DNA from: Clostridia bacterium
Lineage (GTDB): Bacteria; Bacillota_A; Clostridia; Oscillospirales; CAG-272
Direction of reading: 5' to 3'
NCBI GenBank assembly: GCA_017936125.1
Contig: JAGBGE010000034.1
Coordinates: 1 to 13,647, forward strand
Length of the DNA stretch: 13,647 nt
Below the pieces are notes generated by a model. That model had not been told where the DNA came from and searched no databases. It saw only the letters and a program-made list of their open reading frames with translations. Below, piece by piece: positions 13,515 to 13,647 of the stretch (the first letter of the stretch is position 1; each line of letters starts with the position of its first letter). Both the position numbers and the translations under genes were made by a program.

Positions 13515-13647
13515 GACCGAGCGGGGCTGTCGCGCCGTATGTTGCCGAAAGGTATTACGGCGAGGAAAGTCCGGGCATCATAGGGCAGGATAACGGATAA
13601 CGTCCGCCGGAGGCGACTCCCGGGAAAGTGCAACAGAAATATACCGC
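13515..13647 (+). ncRNA. rnpB: RNase P RNA, class A, 5' part (runs off right edge)
   Basis: This is the catalytic RNA of RNase P, which matures the 5' ends of tRNA precursors. The conserved core is visible in order: GAGGAAAGTCCGGGC (13562-13576), CATAGGGCAGGATAACG (about 13577-13593) and GTGCAACAGAAATATACCGC (13628-13647). The order and spacing match class A RNAs such as that of E. coli. The 5' end is set from the promoter at about 13513-13515. The 3' half, including the second strand of P1 and P4, is outside the window. Confidence 0.95.

Noticed and set aside
1..13647. CRISPR array, insertion sequence or tRNA genes
   Set aside because: No regularly spaced direct repeats, no transposase frame with terminal inverted repeats, and no tRNA cloverleaf other than the tRNA-like domain of tmRNA were found by eye.

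Overview
The window most likely comes from the chromosome of an anaerobic, spore-forming Clostridia-type member of the Bacillota. The evidence is a full-length spoIVA, strong AAGGAG-type Shine-Dalgarno sites, sigma-A promoters with 17-bp spacers, Gram-positive lipoprotein signal peptides, a Bacillota-style NagB and a YhaO/YhaN-like (SbcD/SbcC-like) pair. Housekeeping genes predominate. I see no transposase, integrase, prophage gene or CRISPR array, and the species cannot be named from sequence alone.

Layout, left to right. The 5' part of serS (seryl-tRNA synthetase) runs leftward off the window and diverges from fba (class II fructose-bisphosphate aldolase), which has its own promoter and terminator. 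Next come an orphan six-helix membrane protein and a BspA-like leucine-rich-repeat lipoprotein, each with a near-perfect promoter. spoIVA follows, behind a possible sigma-E promoter. It converges on a small XRE-type repressor gene. That repressor diverges from a secreted lipoprotein gene across a region holding two TGTTACA/TGTAACA palindromes, one of them overlapping the lipoprotein -10 box.

The centre holds ssrA (tmRNA, about 368 nt) with a consensus promoter and a 19-bp perfect terminator. About 160 nt of non-coding DNA rich in nested hairpins follows. Then comes a two-gene operon: an alcohol-acetyltransferase-like/condensation-fold protein and a zinc-ribbon protein with six membrane helices. 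This operon converges on nagB (glucosamine-6-phosphate deaminase) through a shared GCGA-loop terminator.

The right part is a two-gene operon for a metallophosphoesterase nuclease (SbcD/YhaO-like) and an SMC-like ATPase (SbcC/YhaN-like). The ATPase has a transmembrane hairpin where canonical SbcC carries a zinc hook. The -35 box of the rnpB promoter overlaps its stop codon, and the 5' part of RNase P RNA fills the right edge.

Themes are translation and RNA housekeeping (serS, ssrA, rnpB), central and amino-sugar metabolism (fba, nagB), sporulation (spoIVA), DNA processing (the nuclease/ATPase pair) and cell-envelope proteins of unknown role. The least explained parts are the XRE/lipoprotein control region, the structured element behind ssrA, the acyltransferase/zinc-ribbon membrane pair and the membrane-hairpin ATPase.
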